A DNA stretch of 64,000 nt from Isoperla grammatica. Taxonomy: Eukaryota > Arthropoda > Insecta > Plecoptera > Perlodidae. A program made the position numbers and the translations under genes. The notes under the pieces were generated by a model. It saw nothing but the letters and a program-made list of their open reading frames with translations, made no database searches and was not told the DNA's origin. Below are positions 36,978 to 48,438 of this stretch, one piece after another. The DNA lies in the NCBI GenBank assembly GCA_945910005.1, contig OX246740.1:2976736-3040735 (forward strand). The letters run 5' to 3'. How positions within the stretch are numbered: position 1 is the first letter of the stretch; each line of letters starts with the position of its first letter.

Positions 36978-37418
36978 CAGTGATGATTTCAGACATTTTT
37001 CCTAGGGGGGGCTGATATAAATCTGGGGTTTTGCTAAATTAGTAACTCATTTTATGGCTTTTTTTGACGCCGTGACAAAAGGCAGGGGTGGAGGGGGTTA
37101 CGGTCTCTGTTGATGCCATCTTTTCAGTTTTCGAATATGAGGTGATTCCTATTTGCCATTCTTACCTTTACCTAACATCGTTTAAGTGGAAAATAAAATG
37201 TCGCAACATTTATGTTTGATGAGATGAGTTTTTCGTGGAAATCGATTTATTTCCTAGTCTTATTTGAGGTGGAAAAATATACCTCATTTTCTTGTATTTT
37301 TGCATTTTTTTTGCAAATTTACATTACTTCATGTGATTTTTTCAATCTGCTAGGGGGGGCATTTTCAACTGCCGGGGGGGGCTCCGCCCCCCCCGGGATA
37401 TGCCTGAAATCATCACTG
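36978..37418. mobile_element. hAT MITE, 441 bp, perfect 8-bp duplication
   Basis: CAGTGATGATTTCAG at the left is the exact complement of CTGAAATCATCACTG at the right. CCTGTAAG is duplicated at 36970-36977 and 37419-37426. Subterminal G- and C-rich runs include GGGGGGGCTCCGCCCCCCC near the right end. The 134-aa frame 37212-37616 runs out of the element into flanking DNA and is spurious. Confidence 0.95.
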
Positions 37419-37426
37419 CCTGTAAG

Positions 37427-38732
37427 TGCAACTGGCCTGTATCCTGTCTGCCCAGTTGGACTGCAAGGTGGTTGGGTAAGGTTTATAGATAGGTTTATCA
37501 CTCGAACAAATCAAGTGACAACTGACATGCAGGGGCCGTCCTCGATACAAACTTCCGTTGTGCCAAGTCGGCTGACATTTTCGTTTTCAATGGCCCGCCC
37601 AGCGTATGTGATCTAAATAAATCCCACAATGCCAAATCATGTATTTGGTAAATTTTACAAGTATATCAGTATAAACGGGCTCTTATAAGTAGGTAGGCAT
37701 ACATATGGTATTACCTTGGGACATTTTGTATAAGTACCGGTTTCCTGCTTGTTTAGGCTATAGGTTGCTCAGTTAAAATAAAAAAGCACAACATTTTCCT
37801 TGACTGGGAAGTGTTTTCGTTTGCAATTCAACATTTAAATGGTTGAAGGCTATCATTATAAATTTACGAAACCACACGAATCAGTATTTCGATAAACTCA
37901 ACTGTGAATAACAGTGTATCCACATAATATTAACTTTAGCTAGATATCAGTTGCGGTAAATAAGGAGTACAAACTGCACAAAATTATGTAAATAAACGAA
38001 AAATATATTATAAATCTTGTTATATATGATTCGAGGTATTAAATTTAATATTTTGCAAGTTTAATTTTTCTAAAAGCATAAATATGGAATTTTTAATTCT
38101 ATATTCTTTGTTATTGAAAATACTTTCAACAGTGACTTTAACATAAGTACTATACATTACATGTGCTATGTAAACACATTGGAATAATATTTGCAAATAC
38201 AATCATATCCTCTATATTTTAAAACATCCACAAAATATGCAAAATATTTCAAATGAAATAATTAAAAATATTTGTTGGTAATAATATCATCGTATGTCAA
38301 GGTAATATTATTATATTCCTTAGTATTTAGCACACTTCAAAATATATTTCTTACTTACACAAAAATATAAAATCTTAAAATTATACTAGTTTACTCATTT
38401 ATTATTATTATTACCATGATATACACAAAATCATTCGGAATATTAACGACGAGCGCATCCCTTTAACACAAATGTGATCGAGTGTTATCCCGAAAAATAA
38501 ACGCTAAATATCAAACATTCATCATACATATCGAAGAATTATAAATTATAAATATACAAACTATCATTCAAAAACATTGATCAAATACATACGCATAGAA
38601 ATGGACATATATGTCATAATAATACATTAAAACAATACAAAATAATAAAATTACAGTATACTATAACACTTCAAAAATAAAAAAATTATTAAATATTAAT
38701 AGCACATCAACATAAAAATATTAATATCATAA
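37427..38732. other. gene-free AT-rich stretch
   Basis: Very AT-rich from about 37960 to 38730. No gene is recognised. Confidence 0.5.
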
Positions 38733-38905
38733 AGATAAGGGGGAAACAAAACAACAAGAGTAGGCTACGTGCTAATACCAGCCTTCCCCTCCACCCTTCC
38801 TCATCATCATTCATAAGATAAGGGGGAAACAAAACAACAAGAGTAGGTTACATGCCAATACCAGCCTTCCCCTCCACCCTTCCTCATCATCATTCATCAA
38901 TCACC
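38733..38905 (+). repeat. retroelement 3' end, copy 3, tandemly duplicated
   Basis: An 83-bp unit (AGATAAGGGGGAAACAAAAC to CCTTCCTCATCATCATTCAT) occurs twice, starting at 38733 and 38816. Its inner part AATACCAGCCTTCCCCTCC matches the 3' end of the elements at 2935 and 19613. Confidence 0.7.
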
Positions 38906-39238
38906 AAATTATATAGTATATTAAATTTTCACTAGTGGGCCTCGATCCTGTTGCAGAAATAGAATACATAACATAACAAAACGACACAGCATATTGTGAC
39001 TGTCTTGTCTGTGAAACACTACAATGACCAGCGTAACGCAGTGTCTGTGTCATGCGGTGTATCAACCCATATCTCGTGTTGCAAGCTAGTGCCGGACAGT
39101 GAAGTGCGGTAGTGTCTGGCTAACAGTGTTATGACACACGCAGGGAACGTAACGCGTTATTGTGCAGGACGTATCGTAAACTGTAATGTCACGCCGGCCT
39201 ACAACGCTAGAACACTTGTAACATTGCCCCAACGTCAC

Positions 39239-39406
39239 TATAGTGGACCCAAAATTACTTTACATCTGCTTTCGTCACATCCGGGCCAGTCGTAGCCAAC
39301 CAGCGAACCGCCCGAGACACACCTGCGCCAATACCGATCGCTGATTGGCTACGAACCAGTCGCCTGTGACGAAAGCATGTGTAAGGTAGTCTTGGGACAA
39401 CTATAG
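39239..39406. mobile_element. palindromic MITE, 168 bp
   Basis: TATAGTGGACCCAAAATTAC and CTGCTTTCGTCAC on the left are matched inverted by GTGACGAAAGC and GTAGTCTTGGGACAACTATAG on the right. The centre has facing GTAGCCAACCAGCG and GCTGATTGGCTAC. It may use a TA target. Confidence 0.75.
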
Positions 39407-39424
39407 ATAGAACTCATGTTTACG

Positions 39425-39700
39425 AAATAGCCAAGTCCAAAAGTACACCCAATTAATTCTCTACTTCTCTGGTATCTACCTTTTACTTTAAACAGATTCA
39501 TTGAGGATAATTTACTACCTTAGGTTGGATACATGGAAATTCCTACACAGGCGCTTATAGCTATAATAAGATTTGTCTCTCTAATACGAAGCGCAAGAGT
39601 GTCTTCATGAATCAAAATATGTAAAAAAAACGCCAGAAATCTGTTGATTTTCGTTGATACAGCGCACATTAAAGGGGCAGTCGAAACGGATCCGAGGTTG
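39425..39700 (+). repeat. dispersed repeat R1, copy
   Basis: AAATAGCCAAGTCCAAAAGT, GATTCATTGAGGATAATTTAC, CGCCAGAAATCTGTTGATTT and CGTTGATACAGCGC follow the same order as at 55686 and 58255. Confidence 0.65.
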
Positions 39701-41023
39701 GCTTGAGACTAGTTACGTTGAGGATACTATAGGACTATTTAGTATATACAGTCTTTGATTGTGATAATAATAGCGCATTGTTCTTTCTGATAGTTTGTAG
39801 TTTCATTGCGTATGGCTGATGGGATTTCACTTTTGAGAATGGAAAAGTAATTGACTATTTGGTAATAGTTTGAACAAGATAACACCTCTATATTCAGAGA
39901 TACTCTTTTAATTAAAAGTTGGCGTCTCCGTGCGTGTAATTTATGGAATAAGATAACGTATGCCAATACTTTTACCGGCTCCATAGTCATAAAAATGGTA
40001 GCCGCGTTGAAACACTTGCCAACTGTACGTGTTAGATTAGTATGTCGGTCCTAAGTACTAAACAGATAAAGCTAGAATGTAATTAATCAATAAATACAGG
40101 CGTTACTTTCATACCCGCTGACATAAGTAAAACAAAGATCGAACAGAATATGTCTTTAATTTAATCACTCTCCTGCACTCACCCTGTTTTTAATCGTTCT
40201 AGTGATGCCAACCAACGACTGGATAATATATGAGTGCAGAAGAGTTGTTAGTGTTAATGTTCTCACTTATCCTTGATTTATTTATGTCTTATACCGTAGG
40301 CATACCGGCACGTGATGAAAATAAATCCAGGGTATGATGGAAAGTGTTTGGCTAAACTCTAACAACCTTTTTTCATGTCTTGTTATCTAATAGCTGCTGA
40401 TTATTGCTACCCATACCCATACCCACAGTTTACAGGCTCGACATTGGTCAAACGTAATATTTACACTCCGATTGGGCACTGCCTCGGGGCATAGGAACTG
40501 GTTAGTAGGGGCGCATTGTCCAGCCCTTGAGGCGCAGTAGAAAGTTGGGATAAATTGAACCTGCTTCTTTCAAATTGAAAATTTCTTACCGCTTGTCCAA
40601 ATTATGAAATAATGAAACGTGTACATATTCTCAATATTTCGAATCTAATTACTTTCTAATTATTTTCCAGTCAATGTGCCATGCGGAACTTGATTTGAAT
40701 AATGTTTTTGCGTTGAAAACTTATCAATCTATCCAATATCCATCATTAACTGGTCGTTGAACTAAATGTCCGTATTTTATTTCATTCACAGGTCTCAAAA
40801 CAATAAAAAGGTGATCTATCCAATTCCAAGCTCATTTATATTTTACACGTGAATATGTTTATTTGTTCTAGTTTATTGTTCTATAACAAGTCATGATCAA
40901 AAGGTTAGATAATTCGTTATGAGTCGGGAGAGTCCAACCTTCGCACGCTGGGGACATATATATGGGAGATAATTCATAACTGCGTTCAACATGCCAGAAG
41001 ATGGGAGGCTCAGTCGTGTTGAG
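39701..41023. other. gene-free stretch
   Basis: No gene or element boundary recognised. Confidence 0.45.
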
Positions 41024-41472
41024 GTCTGCGCACACTTATCCGTCAAGAAGCGCGGTGAACGGAAAGAAACTGTTTTGATCGAGTTAAATACATGTATTTC
41101 AATGCGGCCCCGCACACTTGTCGGAAACGAAACGACCGGCAGCCGGACGGCCGGACGAGGGTCCTCGGCTGAGAACCCCGTAGGACGTCTTCCGGTCGGC
41201 GCGCTCCGTTCCGTCCAAGTGTGCGACCCCCCACGGAATATCCTTCGTGAATGTTCGCATCATTTCGGCACAGTTCGGCGTTTCATCCTCGCACCGAGTG
41301 CATGCACTAGCTGACATTACGATTGAGGAAGCTACGTGAAGTTGATGCGCGCGCAACTAGCAGACTTGTTTTCGCTTCCGTTCGGTTTTGAAAAAATGTA
41401 CGCTGCAGCTTCCGTCGTCAGCTGACGACGGGTCGGTTCGTTGCTCTTCGTGACGGGCATATGTACGCGGAC
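41024..41472 (+). mobile_element. GTCCGCG MITE, copy C (full length, 449 bp)
   Basis: GTCTGCGCACACTTATCCGT to CATATGTACGCGGAC, collinear with copy B throughout. Internal copies of the terminal motif (CGCACACTTGTCGGAAACG at about 41109) are kept. Frames over it are GC artefacts. Confidence 0.85.
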
Positions 41473-43059
41473 ATTTTAAACGTCGCATAGCCTATATTGA
41501 AGGGCAGTTATGTGTTGTTTGGGCCGCTTCTAAAGTAGAAATGAAAATATATTTGATGAAACAGTGAAAGTCAGTAAGAATACAGCCCTTATTTGAGTGA
41601 AATAGTGAACAGACATTTACTTTCTGGAATTACTAAACTCAAAAACTTCGCGTCTTATAGGCCTATAATATTTGTTACGAATTAAAGGTATAGGTATCGC
41701 AAGTAAAGAGTGTAACTAATAACAAGTAACTTATTTCCGTTCACGCTTTTCTGATCTTTTCTCAGTTTCACAGATTTCAAAAGTTAGTAAGTTTGACTGT
41801 TTGTACGTTATACGAACGTTTCTTTATGACCTTAATTAAAAACCCTAATGAGAAAAATATTCAAGGATCGAGTTTGTGTGTATAGTGCAACTGTTTTCTC
41901 CGATATATAAATCAAGTGTCCGTGGTGACCCTACGGCGTCACTTGTTTGTACCGGGGTGGTATTTAGTTAATTGGTACGAATATTTCCTGCCATTGTGTC
42001 TATCGTTAAAACACAATCGCTGGAATGACTCGCCAGCCTCACCAGCAGGCTTGGGCTCAAACTGCAATTCATTGAACGTCCTCCACATGTGCAAGAAATG
42101 ACATTGAAGAAACTGCTTCTATTGGAGTGGGGAGTGACAAAATGCATTATAATTGAATTGAAAAGGTTAATGTTTAATTAAGCCAAAATGAAGGTTTTAT
42201 AATTAACATTCGTTCGCATAACAGCCCAAATATAAATTAGAACGAATGCCACTAGTTTTTGCGCCATAGGGACAAGGGTGCCCACGTGCAGGTTACGTTT
42301 TACATGAGTATCTCGAAAGTCGATAATGCTGAACAATACTGAAACCCAAACAAGCAATAACACCAATTGTGATAAGATAATTTATTGACTAGTGGACTTG
42401 TACAAACACAAATATTGGTAGCTCTATGGTTGGTACAGGTACAGTTATTGATTGATAATACATACAAGGAAATGTGAATAGTAAAATGGTAATTGTGAAG
42501 TGTGTTACACTTGTTGTAATCTATTTGTACTCGCGTTTTGTTTTCAACAGAAACATTGGGATGAGCTATGAATTTGAAGGTGTGATTCATTTTTGGTGTC
42601 ATATGATTATAACATTAAAATTGCACCTTTTTCAAATTATGAATCAGATCCATTAAACGTGATTATAAAAAGTAACAGTTAACTCCATAATTACTAATAA
42701 AATATTTCTAAAATATTGTTAAGTTCATAATTTTCGCCCTAAAAGTGAACAGAACACATACTATGTCCAATGTGTAGAAGATCGAGTGGTGATCAGTGCT
42801 CAAAATATTGCTCTTTCATTTTAGTCTCGACAAGAAACAGTGCATAGTCCAACTAGTTGTTTTATAACAAAGTATGTGTATGGTATCGTTTGGTCTGAAC
42901 ATATCCAAACCGGATGACAATATTGATGACAGCACGTGAGGTGGCAAAATCGCGCCTATCGACTAAATGTGGCTTTATCCTCGCCATGACTGGCGCCCGT
43001 AAGGGGAACTCTCATAATTTCATTCTGAAGATCCCCCCTCCCTCCCCCCCCACTATCTC
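41473..43059. other. gene-free stretch
   Basis: Short frames at 41916-42101 and 42300-42602 have no recognised motif. A C-rich patch lies at 43025-43050. Confidence 0.45.
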
Positions 43060-43069
43060 TCGAAGCCAT

Positions 43070-43153
43070 CTGGTTCACTAAAGCGTATAGAATATTCCAT
43101 GAGGGGTCGCACACTAGGACGGAACGGAGCGCGCCGACCGGAAGACTACCTAT
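43070..43153 (-). mobile_element. GTCCGCG MITE copy D, interrupted half 1
   Basis: AGAATATTCCATGAGGGGTC, GCACACTAGGACGGAACGGA and GCGCGCCGACCGGAAGAC are the complement of the central part of copies B and C. The match stops at 43153 where the foldback element begins and resumes at 44777. Confidence 0.75.
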
Positions 43154-44776
43154 AGTGTATTCCAACGAATGAATTCACTGACGTAGCCGCATTTCCCCTC
43201 CGACCCCGCCAAGGGTCTTCTCCCACTACTCGGCCGCGCGGCGAGTTCGAGGGACTGACCGTAAATTATTCCTGTCAAGATGCCCTCTATTCAGTCTCTA
43301 TTGATACAGTTAATCGCTTCAGTAACACATACAAAATCTACAGATTCAAAATTTCTTAACTTTTAACCAATTATTTGGATTCTTGAATAAAAATCAACAC
43401 GTTTTTATGTTTGAAACGTCCCAATAGACCGACTACATCACAAGAAGATAATACTGACACTTCAATACGGTATGAATAACTTCTTCAGATGACGTAACCG
43501 ATTAATCACAACATCACATACGTTAATTGGATGTGGAAAGTGGCATAATAGGCATAATAATAGGCATAATGGGCATAATAGGCCTATAGATGGAAGATGA
43601 TCCAAGTTATAATACGTAAATTATGATGATCATTCTTTCAAAGTCGAAAACGGCGAACCATCGGCAAATCCCAAATCGCACTTGCGGAATAAGCGGGTCA
43701 GTCACCTCTAACTGACCAATTCTTCCTTACACAATTGTCACATCACCGTTACTCATCAACGCATTCTTTTGTCACTCGTCCTACCCCTTAGTATATTTTG
43801 AAAGAAAGTTGAATGTCCCGCGATACACCTGTAAGTGACTTGGCGACATCGAAAAATGACATCTGGCAGGGAAACAACATCTTCAATGCTCTTTTGTTAT
43901 AATTACCTTTTGTTGGAAAGATTAGTCGACGGTTTCGTGTCTTCGACGTGAGACGACGGATTAAATGTTTATTGTACAACTAAATTATAATAATCTACTC
44001 GTGCGTGGGTGTGTATCAGCAGAGTGCATAAGACTGAGGTCCGTACGAATTCAGAGTCGATAATTAATTGCATTAGAACTCAACACTATTTGCTAGGGTT
44101 TTTTTGTATGGAAAATATCACGTATAAAATAATTAGCAACAGTTTATACAGATTTCCAATGGGGTAGGGGTCGACTATGAACACTTGTATTCACACTATA
44201 TGGCTCATAAAGTGAAAACAAGTTTCTATTTTAGTGTGCGAATGCCTTCGTGCATGATCTGTGAATTGTTATGTATACCAAGTTTAGTTATTTATTTAGG
44301 CCTATTCTGTCAGTCAATAAAAAAATGAGTTAAAACTTTACACATGTCGCAGAATTTCCTGTTTTAAATAATAAAACAAAATAAATAAAATACAAATAAA
44401 TTTGTATTTTTAATTTACAATAATTTATAATAACTCCTAAGTAATGCATTTGTATAGTGACTGAGAGTATACGGCAAAATAGTGACTGTTTCTTCTTTAT
44501 GAAGCTGTTGGCCTATTAGGACGATTCAAACATGGAAACGTATTGGTTTTTATTCAAGAATCCAAATAACGTATTAAAACTTACGAAATAATGAATCTGT
44601 GGATTTTGTATGTGTGACTACAGTATGAATAGAGGACATTTACAACAGGACAGGACAGGTATAATTTACGAGCAGTCTCTCACTCTGAGCGCGTGGCCGG
44701 GTGGTGGGGGAAGACCCTTGGCGCGCATAGCAGTTGCGTGCAAAAACGGCAGTGAATTCATTCGTTGGAATACACT
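43154..44776. mobile_element. foldback element, 1623 bp, about 280-bp TIRs, nested
   Basis: The outermost 27 bp are perfect inverted repeats (AGTGTATTCCAACGAATG at 43154; complement ending 44776). Imperfect symmetry continues inward for about 280 bp on each side, for example GGATTCTTGAATAAAAA near 43379 against TTTTTATTCAAGAATCC near 44550. It sits inside a GTCCGCG MITE and so arrived later. TAT/TTA flanks suggest a short duplication. The 1.07-kb interior has only a 63-aa minus frame (43788-43979) with no known motif. Confidence 0.85.
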
Positions 44777-45065
44777 TTATACGGGGTTCTCAGCCGTGGA
44801 CCCTCGTCCGGCCGTCCGGCTGCCGGTCGCTTCGTTTCCGATAAGTGTGCGGGGTAGCATTGAAATACATATTATTTTAATTCAATCGGAAAAATTTCCT
44901 TTCGTTCGCCGTTCTTCGTGACGGATAAGTGTGCACGGACTGACGGAAGGAAGCGCGTCGGCCGGCCGTAGGCCACATACTATATCCCGGCTGAAATTTC
45001 CGTCGTCGACTTACGACGGGTCGGTTCACCGCTTCTCGCGACGGGCATTAGTGCGCAGAGCTTAA
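44777..45065. mobile_element. GTCCGCG MITE copy D, half 2, plus an extra end
   Basis: 44785-44940 continues copy D on the minus strand (GGGGTTCTCAGCCG..., GTCCGGCTGCCGGTCGCTTC) to a terminal CACGGAC at 44939. Immediately beyond, 44990-45060 matches the opposite end of the family in plus orientation (TTCCGTCGTCGACTTACGAC, GACGGGCATTAGTGCGCAGA), indicating a second partial copy or a rearrangement. Confidence 0.65.
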
Positions 45066-45071
45066 CGAAAT

Positions 45072-45256
45072 GGTATTTAAGTCTTCGTACAACAACTTCG
45101 GTAATGCTTTCGTCATCAATCAATGACGTGTTTACGGTCTCGGCCAACCCGAGCAGGTATTTGATTTGAATTAGCCACGGCCAGTAGTTGGCTGCCGCTC
45201 ACCCACCCGTGACGGAAGCAATACCGAAGTTGTATTATGAGTTACGACAACTATAT
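45072..45256. mobile_element. palindromic MITE, degenerate copy
   Basis: CTTCGGTAATGCTTTCGTCA on the left and GTGACGGAAGCAATACCGAAG on the right form the arms. GACAACTATATATAG closes the right side as at 39239. Confidence 0.6.
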
Positions 45257-45526
45257 ATAGATGGTTATGTAAAATGTTGACCGAAGTCTCAAGAATTGTT
45301 GGAAGTATATCATCAAGAACGGAGAATGTACAGGAATCATTAAAAAAAAAACAACCATGAAGAAATGTGACACTACCGCTCGAGTGCCCAAAAAGATACC
45401 CGTCACATCCCAGTACTTCAAATCCATGAGATGTCCAGTTGTGCACGGTTGACAGTCTTCTTTTTTCGAATTTTTCATGCATAATTTACCATTTATTTAA
45501 TAAAACTCGGGAGGTCTTGCGCCCCG

Positions 45527-45662
45527 ACGACGTCATGTGAAACTAGAAACCAGACAGCACGACTGCGTCATGTGAAATTAGGAACCAGACAGCACGACTG
45601 CGTCATGTGAAACTAGGGACCTGACGGCACGACTGCGTCATTTGAAACTAGGAACCAGACTG
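45527..45662. repeat. tandem repeat, 35-bp unit, 4 copies
   Basis: CGTCATGTGAAA-type starts at 45531, 45566, 45601 and 45636 are exactly 35 bp apart, each followed by CTAGGAACCAGACAGCACGA with a few changes. Confidence 0.95.
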
Positions 45663-46084
45663 GCAGTCGAACGAGGCTGCAAACTCACCGGCCAATGAGA
45701 GCGCCGCAACGGCCAGTGTTCAGCCAATCACAACGCTCCGCTCACCTGGACTCACAATGAAACAGACAAGGACAGGTGGATCTGGATACGACTTTGTGTC
45801 AAACTCGTAAAATAAATTAGTCTTCAGACAACGCAGTCGGCTAGTCTTCGGGATTTACTTTCTGTATTTACTTGGTAAAATATTTCTAATTCTTTTTCCT
45901 TCTCACTTTTCTGGTTATCGTTTTCTCGTTAAACTAAATGTAAACGAATGCTTGACAGCAGACCGTAATTATCCTTAATTAAATACATATTTTAACATCA
46001 ATACAACCAGAAGTTTAGTAAATTATCAAAGAGAGTCCTTTTGGAATAACATAGTTTAATTGCGAAACCTTGACCTGTACAACG

Positions 46085-46170
46085 TGAAGGTAGTAGCTAA
46101 GGTTGCAGAGCAGGTCCTAAGCACATTTCATCTTTAAACGTGGATTCGAATTCCGCATAAAACGTCATAA
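46085..46170 (+). repeat. tRNA-like SINE head candidate
   Basis: TAGCTAAGGTTGCAGAGCAG resembles a tRNA D-arm/A box and GGATTCGAATTCC a B box, with tRNA-like spacing. The tail is undefined. Confidence 0.45.
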
Positions 46171-46309
46171 TCTGTGTAATTGTTCTTAATTTTGTGAAAT
46201 GATTAAACAGTCGACAATAGACACTTGAAGCAACACGAATACCCATATAAAAAAAAATGTGTTAAGTGAGTGCGGTGAGTGTGTATTATGGATTCAACAG
46301 AACTTCAAC

Positions 46310-46462
46310 TTTACTCAACTTGCCTCGAAACAACCTTACTGATTCGTTCGAAAAAGGCGATTCGATCGTGGCCAATCAATGATCGGTATTTTACATTGGG
46401 GCTCGCCGATTGGGCACAAATCACTTACCTATGACAAAAGCATTTGTAATGTATAATTCTTG
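46310..46462. mobile_element. palindromic MITE, degenerate copy
   Basis: CTCGAAACAACCTTACTGAT, CGTGGCCAATCAATGATCGG and CTATGACAAAAGCATTTG place it in the ACTTGTCCC family. The outer ends are poorly kept. Confidence 0.55.
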
Positions 46463-46616
46463 AATTTTACAGATAAAAAATCAATTCTTCACAAAGAATT
46501 TAATTCTACCATGTTATTGTGTTATTGTATTATGCTTTTCTTGTGATGACGTATGTTTTTGTACACACGTAACATGATTTCATAAGAACGAATAAAACAA
46601 AACACTTGATTTAGTT

Positions 46617-46680
46617 GCCAAACCCTTCAGGCTGTGATGTGGACGTTTCTTGTAATGAGCTAAAGAAATCATCTGAAAGA
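46617..46680 (-). CDS. possible terminal exon, very tentative
   Basis: On the minus strand the acceptor-like TTCTCTCTTTCAG precedes about 60 nt that read DFFSSLQETSTSQPEGFGN and then a stop. The acceptor is strong but the frame is too short to identify, and a second frame is also open. It could equally be chance. Confidence 0.2.
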
Positions 46681-47077
46681 GAGAATATCCCCGTATGAGC
46701 AAATATCACCCAAGAGTTGGCGAAAGAATGCAGCAACACTAAAAACTTGATTGTATCTGACTGATTGTATTTGACTGTGCTTGGGGCTCGCCCGAACTGC
46801 ACGTGCAACGAACCAGCTCACGCGTCAATGCCGGCAGACTGGTTATATCCCGCATGCACTTCGCGTGGGGCCATGATATATTCGGTCCTGACAGTTCAGA
46901 GCTTAGCAGCTATGGGAAGCCCTTTACACTTTCAGGGCAAGTGCTGATTTGATTAATGGAGCGTGGGACTGTGAATTTTCATCTCAAAAACCGAATGTTA
47001 CAGATTTTAAATTTGGTATTCAAATTTGTTTTTTTAAATAAAGAAGTAGGCTACGCGTTTCACCATTTTGTATACCA

Positions 47078-47345
47078 GTGTCCGGATTTACAAGAGGTTC
47101 TATACGTAGTTTTTGGTCTTAACACTAAGACTAGTCTAACTTCAAACCTCTTGTGATTCTAAACTCGTGTCTGAGAACTGTCTAGCTGTAAAACATATCA
47201 TTGGGTTGCTCATTCTGTCTTTGTTCCGACCAGGAATTTATAACTTCTTCAAGGGACATGAGTCTAGATTAACAAGAGGTTCAAAGTAAGGCTGGTCTTA
47301 GAGCTAAGACCAAAAAATTACTTGGGACCTATTGTGAATCCGACC
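47078..47345. mobile_element. MITE, about 268 bp, roughly 80-bp TIRs
   Basis: CCGGATTTACAAGAGGTTC and TTTTTGGTCTTA on the left are matched inverted by TAAGACCAAAAAA and GGACCTATTGTGAATCCGAC on the right, with a short centre. No duplication is certain. Confidence 0.7.
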
Positions 47346-47765
47346 CCAGATAGTACGAGATCCTGAAATCCACGAGAGCGAAGCCGCAGCGGGCAACTGC
47401 TAGTACACTTGTAACAGAAATAAACAGAGGAACACGGCGGGAATTGGAAACGGAAAAGAAGAAAGGGGAAAGCATTATTATTTGTTATCAATTCAAGTTC
47501 GATTATTTTCCCTAAAGTTGTGAAATTGTAATATATAATTTTACGACCACTACGTCTGCAACGTATTAAGCTACTTTCAGTATTTGCTCCGACACCATCG
47601 TGATAATATGTCAACATTTTGATCAGTAAAATATAAGCTCTAGTTTTGTGTAAGTGCCAACTGGCCTTCAGAGACATCATAGTTTAGATTAAAGGTTTGA
47701 AAGAATGATCTATTTTAAGCTGTATTCGTTAGTTAATAACCGAGATCGCACTGATCAAACCTATA
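47346..47765. other. no supported feature
   Basis: A minus frame of 120 aa (47318-47680) overlaps the preceding MITE end and has no recognised domain; it is not accepted as a gene. Confidence 0.45.
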
Positions 47766-48438
47766 GGGTCGTCGGGGAAAGCAGCAAGGTGTTGTCGTCA
47801 CGGATTAAGAAACAAACGATGCCAGGTATCAAGCCATTTCTTCGCCCCCTTACCACATCCATTCGTTACCAGCTGAGCGCTCGCGAGAAAGGAATGCGGG
47901 TGGGTTGCGCTAGACTGCAGACCCATTAAGCCGGGTGTCATTGTTAAAAATAGCAATCTTTTGATGTAGTTAAATGTTACAATAACTCAATTATTTTTCA
48001 GATGTGTGGAATAGTCACGAAAAATTGATATCAAATTAACTTTGAATTTTAAAAATAGCTAGAAACCTGTCAATTTTATAACAATTGTCTCGTCATCATT
48101 ATAACTTACTCACTAAGCAAAAATCGTTAATATTCTAACCATTTTGAAAATTCAAAATTAATTTTATATAAATTGTTCGTGATTATTCCATAGATCTAAA
48201 AAGTAATTGAGAATTTGTAACATTTACCTACATCAAAAGATTGCTACTTTTAACAATGACACCTGGCTTGATGGGTCTGTGTTCTATCGCAACCCTCCCT
48301 GCATTCCTTTCTCGCGAGCGCTCAGCTGGTAGCGAGTGGGTGGAGGTGGTAAAAGGTGGCGCGGAAATGGCTTGATACCCTGCATCGTTTATTACATAAT
48401 CCTTGACGACAGCACCTTGATTCTTTCCCCGACGACCC
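47766..48438. mobile_element. near-complete foldback hairpin, 673 bp
   Basis: GGGTCGTCGGGGAAAG at the left is mirrored by CTTTCCCCGACGACCC at the right. The arms stay complementary for about 300 bp each, through GCGCTCGCGAGAAAGGAATG (47876) against CATTCCTTTCTCGCGAGCGC (48303) and GCAATCTTTTGATGTAG (47963) against CTACATCAAAAGATTGC (48228). Only about 50 bp at the centre is unpaired. TA flanks both ends. A transcript would fold into a long hairpin. Confidence 0.9.

Noticed and set aside
37212..37616. 134-aa plus-strand frame
   Set aside because: It starts in a hAT MITE, runs through its GC-rich terminus and ends in flanking DNA.
47318..47680. 120-aa minus-strand frame
   Set aside because: It overlaps a MITE end and shows no recognisable domain.
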